Shown here piece by piece: positions 43,676 to 51,513 of a stretch of 60,112 nt of DNA (position 1 is its first letter; each line of letters starts with the position of its first letter). The stretch covers positions 1-60,112 of the forward strand of contig CABMII010000013.1 of the NCBI GenBank assembly GCA_902386255.1, written 5' to 3'. The notes under the pieces were generated by a model. That model worked only from the letters and a program-made list of their open reading frames with translations. It was not told the origin of the DNA and searched no databases. The position numbers were made by a program, and so were the translations under genes. Source of the DNA: an uncultured archaeon. Its GTDB lineage: Archaea > Halobacteriota > Methanosarcinia > Methanosarcinales > Methanoperedenaceae.

Positions 43676-43782
43676 TCTGCACCCATCTTTCCTTACAACC
43701 AGAAGATGTAAGATAATCTTCGTTGCATCCTAGGTGTTAATTTATACATATTATATAATAAAAGGTATAACCGGTTCTTATT

Positions 43783-43825
43783 AATGAGAATCATTATTGA
43801 GAATGATGAAAATGATAATTATCAT
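43783..43825. promoter_or_regulatory. two palindromes resembling iron-regulator boxes
   Basis: AATGA-GAA-TCATT (43783-43795) and the uninterrupted palindrome ATGATAATTATCAT (43812-43825). The composition resembles Fur/DtxR-type boxes. On the minus side a strong TATA-like stretch (around 43745-43765) lies between them and the membrane-protein and cytochrome genes. Confidence 0.4.
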
Positions 43826-43850
43826 GTTGAAAAAAATACACCAATTGGCC

Positions 43851-43967
43851 TTATCCACTTTTCCGGAAATATTTCTTCAACACCTCAGGCATCTCAGTAA
43901 CCTTTATTGTTTGGGAGAACCTTGTTAAAAATGGGGTTATTTTAGGAGAGTAAAATCGTATATCAGC
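43851..43967 (-). pseudogene. possible gene remnant, 38 codons
   Basis: A stop-bounded minus-strand frame encodes a protein-like stretch (RFYSPKITPFLTRF, then VTEMPEVLKKYFRKSG) but has no start codon with a ribosome-binding site. It may be the end of a decayed gene; no family recognised. Confidence 0.25.
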
Positions 43968-44085
43968 CTAATAAAAGGGAAAATAGCATTATATGGATTT
44001 GCTTTAATTTCTTTGGCATTTCTCAGCTTGCCAAAATAGCCACCCACCTAATTCAGATAATTTTAAAAACAATCAACATAAGCCC

Positions 44086-44556
44086 TTAGTTTTGGATTTG
44101 CCTTTCATCGATTTCTTCTCCGATTCTTGTTAATATAAAGAGTGAGATTATAAATATGAATACTACCTGTTCCGGCGTTAGAAACGGTGTTTCATACGCC
44201 GTTACCTGGATATTGAGAATAATTGCTAATGTTCCTCCAATAATTAATGAAGCAAGAAAGGCATTAATTATCCAATAAACAGATTCATATGAACTTCTTT
44301 GTATCAGAAAACTAATAGATAAAAGCGCTAATGTAAAAATTATTTTCAACTCAATATAGCTTGAAAGACTATAATTGTAAATTATAAATCTAACTATAGA
44401 ATTGGCTTCATATTCGATGCCCCGCTGCTCAATCAGCCACGAACAGGTAATAGCATCTCCAAGACCAAATGTCAAAAATGCCATAAAATAAAGTGCACCC
44501 TGTAATATATTATGCCATGAATGATATTTACTTTCGGTCTTCAAAGTTTTCCCCAT
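44086..44556 (-). CDS. four-helix membrane protein, DUF5658-like
   Basis: A 156-residue protein with four membrane helices. The first reads ALYFMAFLTFGLGDAITCSW and is followed by GIEYEANSIVRF, the pattern of DUF5658-type proteins (GxGDAxT...EaNPivr). The helices end before a charged tail (GEEIDERQIQN). Monocistronic, with unknown function. Confidence 0.55.
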   Translation of the reverse strand: MGKTLKTESKYHSWHNILQGALYFMAFLTFGLGDAITCSWLIEQRGIEYEANSIVRFIIYNYSLSSYIELKIIFTLALLSISFLIQRSSYESVYWIINAFLASLIIGGTLAIILNIQVTAYETPFLTPEQVVFIFIISLFILTRIGEEIDERQIQN

Positions 44557-44689
44557 ATCTTTTGTCTACTTAATATCCTTTATTATTAGATAAAAGGTTC
44601 ATTGCTCTAACCATTGATTAATTTTGGCTTCGCTTATAGCATTATGAAGGACTCATCTGATGATTTTCGTGCATTTATTTAGTTTTTCC

Positions 44690-44803
44690 ATGCAAGGAAG
44701 ATGGACATTTAAAGCAAGGTTTTGGGACTATACAATACGTGGAGAAAGGCAAAGCAAAGTAATATACTCCCAGAAACATATCTATTATATGGAGATGGAA
44801 TAG
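44690..44803 (+). pseudogene. remnant of a REP-associated (IS200-like) transposase
   Basis: A 37-codon frame contains ARFWDYTIRGE followed by an HIYYMEME stretch. This resembles the conserved segment RFWDxxIRdE...dYIHYNP of REP-associated tyrosine transposases. The catalytic HUH part is absent and the frame is short. It lies in the ~300-base gap before the cytochrome gene at 44874; the rest of that gap is AT-rich with no other gene. Confidence 0.4.
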
Positions 44804-44873
44804 AAGATTCCAGTTTTAACAGTGTAAACCTGGCACAAATTGGCCTATTTTAAAAGGGGCAGGGGTGATAAGA

Positions 44874-45941
44874 ATGATTAAAAAGAACACAGATAAGTGG
44901 AACATAGCTACGTTATTTTTCGCCGCATGTGTGGCTCTTGCTTTGATGGGCATTGGTACATTCACACCGGTGCACACTATCGTAGAACCCGTTCACTGCG
45001 CGGAGTGCCACCCTGAACAGGCTGCTGAAATGAATGCGACCACGCACTTAGCTCATTTCTCGCATGATATCTACGAAATTGCCGAAAAAATTTCTGCTCC
45101 GAATACAACCGGTCTTACTAAAGAAGAAGCCGATAGCTACGGTTGTATGATGTGTCATAACACATGGTATATTCGTGAAAAGGTCTATGTCAATGGTTAC
45201 AATCTGTTGCAAAATGTGAGCGGGGACGATAACCATAGACTGACTTTCAACGACATAGTAATATCGAGAACAAACATTTCTACACAGTATGATCTTCCTG
45301 TCACTGCCAATAGTTTTTCAACCCAGTTTATACGACTTGGTACAGCCACCACAAACCCAACTATCACAGTGCAAAATCCAGGCACCTCCGGGCTCGCATC
45401 TGGAATGAAGTTGATAAGCGATACTGATTACACGACCAACAGTACTGGTATAATACTTGATGGTTCTGCAGACCAGGTTTCAGCTTTATACAATGGAAAC
45501 GGTTCATTGAAAATCACATATTCCCTCACATCAAATGACGTAAGAAGCTTCAAAGAGATGTGGGGAGAATTAAGCGCACTGTCACCTGCACAGGGGGTAT
45601 TTTATGACGATAAAATAGGAAGAGATACTTGTGGAAAGTCGGAAATGGGGTTATGTCATGCGGCGTCAACTGCTTTGGGAATGAACATGGCTGTTAGCGG
45701 CGTCTACTTCACCCATGATATTGCGCCTACATCTACAGAATACACACCAAAACAGGTGAAAATGTGCGCTGTTTGCCATTTTAATATACTGCCGCCTATG
45801 ACCGCAGAAGGTGAATTAATTCCCAGCAATATTTCCCAGATTGATAACATAAAAATTTCACCAATTTGGGCACATACACAAATTCAATGTATCATGTGCC
45901 ATTCCCATGCTGGTATCGGTGCCGGCATCCAGTCAGACTGA
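44874..45941 (+). CDS. pentahaem-type c-type cytochrome
   Basis: A 355-residue paralog of the cytochrome at 41946-43106, on the opposite strand. It has a signal peptide, then FTPVHTIVEPVHCAECH. Haem motifs are CAECH, CMMCH, CAVCH and CIMCH plus CGKSEMGLCH (C-x7-CH). The central beta domain (TITVQNPGTSGLASGMKL) is conserved between the two. The ATG at 44874 has GGGGTGAT upstream; the GTG at 44865 lies inside that site. Its stop faces the HTH gene at 45957. Confidence 0.87.
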   Translation: MIKKNTDKWNIATLFFAACVALALMGIGTFTPVHTIVEPVHCAECHPEQAAEMNATTHLAHFSHDIYEIAEKISAPNTTGLTKEEADSYGCMMCHNTWYIREKVYVNGYNLLQNVSGDDNHRLTFNDIVISRTNISTQYDLPVTANSFSTQFIRLGTATTNPTITVQNPGTSGLASGMKLISDTDYTTNSTGIILDGSADQVSALYNGNGSLKITYSLTSNDVRSFKEMWGELSALSPAQGVFYDDKIGRDTCGKSEMGLCHAASTALGMNMAVSGVYFTHDIAPTSTEYTPKQVKMCAVCHFNILPPMTAEGELIPSNISQIDNIKISPIWAHTQIQCIMCHSHAGIGAGIQSD

Positions 45942-45956
45942 TATTTTAGATTCTTT

Positions 45957-46355
45957 TCATTTCGATTTGCTGAACCTTTGCCATACCCTTAAAATCTTAT
46001 TTATGTGATCCATTCTCTTAAGATCGATGGAAAACTTCCCATCATTAAAGCTCACTGTGGCTTCATTGACCAGACATCGATAGTACTTTTCTTCGTTACC
46101 CGAGAGATTTATAATAGTTTTAACATTTTCTACCAACTCAGAGTTTTCGAGAAGCTTGAGTTTCCTGTAAACAGTTGCTAAAGGTATGTTTAGTTCCTTG
46201 CTCAATTCAAGTGCCGAACACTCTTTAATCGACGTCAAACTTAAAATCTCGTCTATATACTTGTTTCCCAAAATTTCTAAAAAGTCACCTACGCCGTTTG
46301 TCGATTGCGCGTCCCTATGCAATTGATTATCGGGCATAATATCACTAAAAAGCAT
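45957..46355 (-). CDS. winged-helix transcriptional regulator
   Basis: A 132-residue protein with an ArsR-type winged helix: GNKYIDEILSLTSIKECSAL, ELSKELNIPLATVYRKLKLL (recognition helix, ~52-71), then a wing with KYYRCLVNEA. The C-terminal half probably dimerises. A later Met (residue 7, MPDNQLHRD) is an alternative start. It is convergent with the cytochrome gene and is the obvious candidate regulator of this locus. A 51-residue ORF overlaps its start. Confidence 0.8.
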   Translation of the reverse strand: MLFSDIMPDNQLHRDAQSTNGVGDFLEILGNKYIDEILSLTSIKECSALELSKELNIPLATVYRKLKLLENSELVENVKTIINLSGNEEKYYRCLVNEATVSFNDGKFSIDLKRMDHINKILRVWQRFSKSK

Positions 46356-46500
46356 TCCCTGTTATAATCTCAGATTTGTGCGAGTCTTCCCAACAAGAGG
46401 GACGGGGTAATAATCTTAATCTCTCAGTTGCTCTTTCCATGATATGCAGAGCCAACTTGTTTGAAAGTGACAATTGTATATGAATGTCACTAATAGTCAT
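46345..46500 (-). CDS. small ORF upstream of the HTH gene (51 aa)
   Basis: A 51-residue frame with GGAG about eight bases before its ATG (46500). It ends inside the first codons of the HTH gene, so translation could be coupled. The sequence (LSLSNKLALHIMERATERLR) is helical in part and has no known relatives that I recognise. It could be a leader peptide or a small protein. Confidence 0.4.
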   Translation of the reverse strand: MTISDIHIQLSLSNKLALHIMERATERLRLLPRPSCWEDSHKSEIITGNAF

Positions 46501-46691
46501 TTATTCATCTCCTATCCTTTGTTCCCGGTTTCCCATCTATGTATTAAACTGTCCAGTCGTTTTTCCCGTTTTCCCCGTTTTGGTCTGAACTAAAAGATAA
46601 AAATACCTATCTATCCAATATACTTCTTAGGCATTTTTTCCGTACGTATGAACATAATATTCAAATCTATAAATAGCTTTGGCTAGTAGTA

Positions 46692-46712
46692 ACATGTGCT
46701 ACGAGCACATGT
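46692..46712. promoter_or_regulatory. 21-bp perfect palindrome near a TATA box
   Basis: ACATGTGCT-ACG-AGCACATGT. A TATA-like TCTATAAATAG lies 12-22 bases to its left. It could be an operator for the HTH transcript (minus strand) or the start of a transcript going right. Confidence 0.5.
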
Positions 46713-46952
46713 CTTAATACAATTATTAGCGGTGAGTCTTAATCAGGATAGACGCCCAATTTTTCGATTAATGTTATTATAATGAATTTTATATTATCAT
46801 AACTGTCTAAATCTATTCTCTAAAATGATAACCGTGGTCAACGATATATATCATAACTCATATCGATAATATTGATGGTGGGTTACTAATCCTATCCAAA
46901 TATTAGTTTTGTGTTTTCACCTAAGCACACCACCATCCTTTCTTTTTACATA
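46700..46952 (+). ncRNA. candidate small RNA gene
   Basis: The span 46501-47062 has no convincing protein gene. TCTATAAATAG at about 46669-46680 would place a transcription start near 46700. Further right a multi-stem fold is visible: outer GATGGTGG (46874-46881) with CCACCATC (46930-46937), and an inner arm ACTAAT (46885-46890) with ATTAGT (46902-46907). A T-rich end (CTTTCTTTTTAC) follows directly. Promoter, fold and terminator-like tract together suggest an RNA gene; this is inference. Confidence 0.35.
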
Positions 46953-47062
46953 AATCCTTTTGGTTTAAATTCAACTCGATGGATATATTCAGGTTCTGAT
47001 TTCTCTAAAGTTACTGCTTCCCTATGGTATCAATTCACGTAAAGAAAATCACTTAGTAATAA

Positions 47063-48097
47063 TTATTCTAAATTTTCAGCCTGAGCTTCATTCTTCTGTA
47101 TTACAGGACTCATCACTATCAGGTTTTCAGAGCACCGTGATTTATATTTGGTTCCGTTGGAATTAAGCACATTCAAAAGGATTTTTTCGATTGCATTTAT
47201 AGCCCGCACATCCGTATTCCCGTGATATATGTACAAAGTATTCTCGTTCACGTCGATTCTCTCTACAATCCCCATGAATTCATACACCGATTTCATGGTC
47301 GGGATAAGAGTTTCCAGCGGTATATCACGTATCGGGATCTTATGAATCGCTTCTATAGGCGCCGTGAGATAGCTTGGCGCTTCCTTTCCTATTAAAAGTT
47401 CATTGTAATAATTTTTTGGAATGGTTACCATGTTATAATTGGTCTGTTTATAGAGATTGACAATGCATTTCCAGAATTCTTGTTTTTTCGAAATTTCACA
47501 GGCTATATCATCCATATCCCCAAAATAATTAACAAGAGATTGCCTGGCAAGATTCGCATTCGCCTGTTTTTTAAAATTAATGGTGATCTTGTTGGATATC
47601 TTTTTCAAGGATACGATTTCCTGCTTTTTATATGTGATCAAATAAGAAGCTATCAATCCACCGAGAAATTCCATCTTGTAGAGGCTATTCCCGGAAAGCG
47701 TGACTTTCACATGCGATGGATGAACGTTATCATCGTAATCATCTATTTTTATATTCGTTTGCCAGCTCACACCTGCCGTCATATCATCAAGATACCGCTC
47801 AAGGTCGGAGAGCATCACTATTTTTGCAGGATCAATAATGCTGTTGAGATGTTCAGTATCTATCAGCCGGCCGCGGGCCTGTTTGATCAGCCAGTAAACA
47901 ATTGTTTCTGTGAAGTTGTAGTCTGTTTTTAACCCGTCTATAAGTTTATTCACAGCCTCAGGATCTTTTGTCATTATATCTATAAGGTCTATTATTTCAC
48001 GCATCGCAGCGCTGAAATTCCCGTTATGTTTTCGGACAAGCGGCTCCAGTTTCTGGAGATGCCCTGTTTCTAATGATATATTTTTTCTTATAGACAT
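47063..48097 (-). CDS. hypothetical protein with ribbon-helix-helix-like N-terminus
   Basis: A 344-residue soluble protein. The first ~45 residues (ISLETGHLQKLEPLVRKHNG, NFSAAMREIIDLID) follow the ribbon-helix-helix pattern and may bind DNA. The rest has a helical middle part and a C-terminal beta/alpha region (YKSRCSENLIVMSPVIQ) that I do not recognise. It is preceded by a 177-base gap with no gene. A regulator role is possible but unproven. Confidence 0.65.
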   Translation of the reverse strand: MSIRKNISLETGHLQKLEPLVRKHNGNFSAAMREIIDLIDIMTKDPEAVNKLIDGLKTDYNFTETIVYWLIKQARGRLIDTEHLNSIIDPAKIVMLSDLERYLDDMTAGVSWQTNIKIDDYDDNVHPSHVKVTLSGNSLYKMEFLGGLIASYLITYKKQEIVSLKKISNKITINFKKQANANLARQSLVNYFGDMDDIACEISKKQEFWKCIVNLYKQTNYNMVTIPKNYYNELLIGKEAPSYLTAPIEAIHKIPIRDIPLETLIPTMKSVYEFMGIVERIDVNENTLYIYHGNTDVRAINAIEKILLNVLNSNGTKYKSRCSENLIVMSPVIQKNEAQAENLE

Positions 48098-48274
48098 AAA
48101 AACGTCCTTTTAGCGCGCAAAATGTTCTATGGTTCACCTCAATATAAACGAAGTTGTGAAATTTGTGTGAATAGTGAAAAATGAATAATGAAAACTTCAT
48201 TAAATCATGTATCACACTTATTCACAACAGTAGTTTTATCCTTGAGAAGCTGTTTGGTATAAGGAAGACCAAAT

Positions 48275-48463
48275 ATGGTATCCAAAAATATTACAATCCT
48301 GAGTTTGTTACTTCCTATTGCCATGACTATAGGCACCAGTGTTGCCATATTTTTTTATGAATATTATTCGTTGACAATGCTTATTCTGTATGCAGCCGGG
48401 GGATTGTTACTCTGCATATATGTTTTAGTATTAAGGGCTGACCGACACAGGTCTGTAAGATAG
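48275..48463 (+). CDS. small two-helix membrane protein (62 aa)
   Basis: A 62-residue protein made of two membrane helices (TILSLLLPIAMTIGTSVAIF and LTMLILYAAGGLLLCIYVLV) and a basic end. AAGGA lies about ten bases before the ATG. The function is unknown. Confidence 0.45.
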   Translation: MVSKNITILSLLLPIAMTIGTSVAIFFYEYYSLTMLILYAAGGLLLCIYVLVLRADRHRSVR

Positions 48464-48504
48464 ATTCTGATTTAAACAGTCAGAATTATAATCCTATGAT
48501 GTTT

Positions 48505-49080
48505 TCAGATACCTGCAACAAGTTTTAGTTTGGAGCCGCAATACGGGCATATGAGCCAGCTCGGCTCGATATTTTTCTTGCAGAATGAACAGGTCTTGGC
48601 AACTTCCACTTTCTTTATCAATTGGCTGCCGCAATATGAACAGTTATTCCATTTCGGGTCTATCAAATTCTGGCATTTTTCGCAAAACTTATAGGTCGAA
48701 GCCCATTTCTGGCTCTTTAACTCAATCCCGCATTTGGTACAGAACCTGTACGAAACTACTACGCGTTCCCCGCATGAAGTGCACATGGGCACATCGTGCA
48801 TCAGCGTCGGATTGAGTTTCTTTTTCAGGTTCTCAAGGCACACGCCGGCCTCACGCTTTACCATTTCCTCAGGGTCTTTCTCTGCCTGCACCTCGATAAT
48901 CCTGACAAGACTCTTGGTAAAATCAGGCATTTCCATATCCATTTTTGCAAAATCTACCTTATCCTGGTTTATCGAAGAGGAAATGTATTTTAGAGTCATG
49001 AAGCGGGTTGCAACTATTTTACTTTCAAGCTTTTCAAGCATGTGCCGCCTTTCTTCCTCGGATAAAATCTTGCCGGCCAT
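48505..49080 (-). CDS. multi-zinc-ribbon protein
   Basis: A 191-residue protein with a helical N-terminal half (1-90) and four successive CxxC pairs building two to three zinc ribbons (CTSCG...CTKCG, CEKCQ...CSYCG, CSFCK...CPYCG, ~100-185). Double-zinc-ribbon proteins of this kind usually mediate protein or nucleic-acid contacts. It begins one base after the stop of a membrane-protein gene, completing a three-gene unit (49395, 49082, 48505). Confidence 0.72.
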   Translation of the reverse strand: MAGKILSEEERRHMLEKLESKIVATRFMTLKYISSSINQDKVDFAKMDMEMPDFTKSLVRIIEVQAEKDPEEMVKREAGVCLENLKKKLNPTLMHDVPMCTSCGERVVVSYRFCTKCGIELKSQKWASTYKFCEKCQNLIDPKWNNCSYCGSQLIKKVEVAKTCSFCKKNIEPSWLICPYCGSKLKLVAGI

Positions 49081-49081
49081 A

Positions 49082-49402
49082 TTATTCCGTTATCTCCTCA
49101 ATCGATATGGATAACAGTATCGCGAACACAAAAAACAGAATCAAGGTCACCGAAAGTAAAGCCTCAAAAACAGGATAAAACCCTTCAAAAATAATAGTCC
49201 CGATAGAGCCGACCGCCCTTGTAATACCCAGCAATATGAAAAGATTGGCCATGATAATGAAATTCTTCCACATCAAGTCCATCGTCTTTAAGCCTTTCAG
49301 TTCTCTTGAAATCCCGACAAGTAGATGAAAGGAAAGGACACTGCAAACCATTACTATCATGGAAGCAATGGAATTCAGGACAACAAAGAATTCTTCACTC
49401 AT
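49082..49402 (-). CDS. three-helix membrane protein, hypothetical
   Basis: A 106-residue protein with three membrane helices. The ATG at 49402 (MSEEFFVV) has AGGAGG six bases upstream and overlaps the end of the preceding gene; the longer frame to 49450 was rejected. It shares its general layout with the neighbour at 49395-49871. The function is unknown. Confidence 0.62.
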   Translation of the reverse strand: MSEEFFVVLNSIASMIVMVCSVLSFHLLVGISRELKGLKTMDLMWKNFIIMANLFILLGITRAVGSIGTIIFEGFYPVFEALLSVTLILFFVFAILLSISIEEITE

Positions 49403-49871
49403 CTGAATCCTCCTTGCTGAAAACGCTCCACGGCTCGTTACGCATCGCATTTATAATCTTTCGAAGCCCGAAAAGAAGTATTACGAATACAATTACCTCT
49501 ATAACCGGGTCAAGAATCCTAACAATCGCATAATAAGTATTCAGGGCATCCACTGATATGGCAATTTCATGCTCGGCTCTTTGCGCTGTCAGCACATCAA
49601 GCAAAATACCAAAAGCCATTATGACATTCCAGAAGACGAACAAAACCATGGAAATCGAAAGGTATTTCCAGGTCTCAGACCCTTTTTCCGCTCTCTGCCA
49701 TAATCCTGCCGCAAGATAAGTCGCACCGCACATGCCAAGTAGGAAAGATATTAACCTTACAATTGTCCCGCTGATGTCAATCCCGTTACTTGTGCCGTTG
49801 ACAGCTTGGGCAACATTTATGTTTGCGAATAATAAAAAAACACCTACTGTGGCTATTGTTCGTTTACTCAT
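49395..49871 (-). CDS. membrane protein with signal peptide, hypothetical
   Basis: A 158-residue protein with a cleavable-looking signal peptide (1-23, ending NVAQA), then membrane helices at about 33-55, 70-93 and 113-138 and an acidic C-terminus. It is first in a unit with another membrane protein and the zinc-ribbon protein, suggesting a small membrane complex with a cytoplasmic adaptor (inference). No family recognised. Confidence 0.62.
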   Translation of the reverse strand: MSKRTIATVGVFLLFANINVAQAVNGTSNGIDISGTIVRLISFLLGMCGATYLAAGLWQRAEKGSETWKYLSISMVLFVFWNVIMAFGILLDVLTAQRAEHEIAISVDALNTYYAIVRILDPVIEVIVFVILLFGLRKIINAMRNEPWSVFSKEDSDE

Positions 49872-50353
49872 GGTATCAGGAACCTTAATTGTTTTTATTC
49901 TGAAATTATATATCTAATGTTAAGTAATACATTTATCGTGTAATTTGTTAATTTGCCCATTTATTGGCATTGTATCCATTTGTACATAGTATAATATCCA
50001 TATAAACAGATTTGTGATAACCGTGTGATAACTTGTTATATTGCATAGGCTAACCCATTAAACCCAGTTCTCTCTATTATTTAGCATGTAAACTGAATAA
50101 TTTTAATTAATAGAACTTATATTTTAAAAATAGATATCTATAGTGAATAATAAACCATAGAAAACTATCATAAACTTTAAAAACTCAAAAAACCGTCTAA
50201 AACTGTCGATATTTATATGTTAAAAAGTGAGGATTAGAGTTTATGGTGGCATCTCTGAAAAACCACATTCCTATCAGAGTGGCAAAATCAAAACTTGAAC
50301 AAGTGATGGATTAGTTACCATAAAAATGATGGCAGGAATGGCAAAGGAAAATT
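49872..50353. other. AT-rich divergent intergenic region
   Basis: About 480 bases between the membrane-protein unit (minus) and the KaiC-like gene (plus). Apart from a 23-codon ORF near its right end I see only AT-rich sequence with TATA-like stretches. Confidence 0.4.
50243..50314 (+). CDS. possible 23-residue leader peptide
   Basis: A short frame (MVASLKNHIPIRVAKSKLEQ and three more residues) with GTGAGG about ten bases upstream and a TATA-like ATTTATAT just before. It lies 39 bases ahead of the KaiC-like gene and may be translated with it. Weakly supported. Confidence 0.25.
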   Translation: MVASLKNHIPIRVAKSKLEQVMD

Positions 50354-51121
50354 ATGATAAAAACCGGGATATCTAAAATGGATGAATTGTTAGCAGGAGG
50401 CATACCTGAAGGCAAAAGCCTTGCCTATTATATCCAGCCCGGTGTAGATGGTGAGATTTTCGGGTTACAAACAGTTTATAATACTCTTAAGAATGGTGGT
50501 ACCGGCATTTTTGTGGTGTCAAGTATAAGTCCTGATAATATCAGGGACAAGATTAAGGATATCAACACCTGTTATGAGCTAAATATAGATTACCTATTCT
50601 TTGTTGATTGCTATAATCCATTGATTGGAAACCCGTCAAAAGAAAAATATGTGATCTCAAACCCTTATAATATCGAAGAGTTCAATAATACAATAATAAA
50701 CATCTTGGAGGAATTTTCGCCAAGTACAATTGTATTTGGGTCGCTCTCTACCATAATGGACCTGTGGGGGGAGAAAGAAACCATTAAAGCGGTCAAAACC
50801 TGGAATAATTTGGCGAAATTGTACGGGCATATTTTGGTTTATAATTTCACTGCCTGGCCATATTCACCAGAAACCATAGACCTGATAAAAAATCAGTTGT
50901 TTAACGCAGTCATAACTATTGGGGATAGAGTCGACCATATAATATTCAGCCAGCATTTCGGGATACTAAAATTTGACTGGAAAAATGAGACCAGGCAAAA
51001 CACTACTTCTGAGACCGAATGCAGCACGGATTTTTCGGGAATGTATTTGGCACCCTCAGGTCGATATCTTGAATACGAGATTGAAGGAGCCAATGTACGG
51101 ATTGTCAGAAAAACAATATGA
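50354..51121 (+). CDS. KaiC/RadA-like protein with degenerate P-loop
   Basis: A 255-residue protein with the KaiC-type opening TGISKMDELLAGGIPEGKSL (4-23), as in archaeal RadA/KaiC paralogs. The position of Walker A reads QPGVDGEIFGLQ in place of PGTGKTTxxxQ, so the catalytic Lys and Thr are gone, and the Walker B position reads STIVFGSLS without the expected Asp. It probably keeps the fold as a structural or sensing protein without ATP hydrolysis. The C-terminal beta hairpin (YLEYEIEGANVRIVRK) is retained. Monocistronic. Confidence 0.72.
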   Translation: MIKTGISKMDELLAGGIPEGKSLAYYIQPGVDGEIFGLQTVYNTLKNGGTGIFVVSSISPDNIRDKIKDINTCYELNIDYLFFVDCYNPLIGNPSKEKYVISNPYNIEEFNNTIINILEEFSPSTIVFGSLSTIMDLWGEKETIKAVKTWNNLAKLYGHILVYNFTAWPYSPETIDLIKNQLFNAVITIGDRVDHIIFSQHFGILKFDWKNETRQNTTSETECSTDFSGMYLAPSGRYLEYEIEGANVRIVRKTI

Positions 51122-51177
51122 TGAGGTTTCCATCCTGTTGCTTTTATTGCAGCGGCTGTAATTTAGCGCCGTGAAGA

Positions 51178-51393
51178 TTACGCCTTAACGGATTTATACC
51201 AATCGCAGACCATGCATGTAGCATGTTTCTGGGCAAACGATCCCTGGACTTTGCCTCCGCAGAATGTCCCTGCAACCATCCAGCAGTCTCTTCCATGGCT
51301 GGGATATGCCGGGCATACGCCCATTTCTTTAACTTTTATTCCGCCTTGCTCTCTTCCGCATTTCTTAAGTTCCCAACAATTTTTTGGTGCCAT
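51178..51393 (-). CDS. two-CW domain protein
   Basis: A 71-residue cysteine-rich protein of the two-CW type, with NCWELKKCGREQGG, GVCPAYP, DCWMVAGTFCGGKVQGSFAQ and CMVCDWY. Eight cysteines suggest a metal or cluster site. Such proteins occur in anaerobic bacteria and archaea, often near signalling genes; the function is unknown. Confidence 0.75.
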   Translation of the reverse strand: MAPKNCWELKKCGREQGGIKVKEMGVCPAYPSHGRDCWMVAGTFCGGKVQGSFAQKHATCMVCDWYKSVKA

Positions 51394-51513
51394 AGGTATT
51401 GAGTTGTTTTCACATATTTATTAAGGCTCATGTGAAAGATGTGTGAAAGAATAAAATCGGTGAGATTTCCATGATGTGAAAACTATAATATGATAACAGT
51501 TAATTGTGCACCT

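Noticed and set aside
43572-43682. 37-residue N-terminal extension of the two-helix membrane protein
   Set aside because: It covers a nested hairpin and reads unlike a signal or known domain. Kept only as an alternative start.
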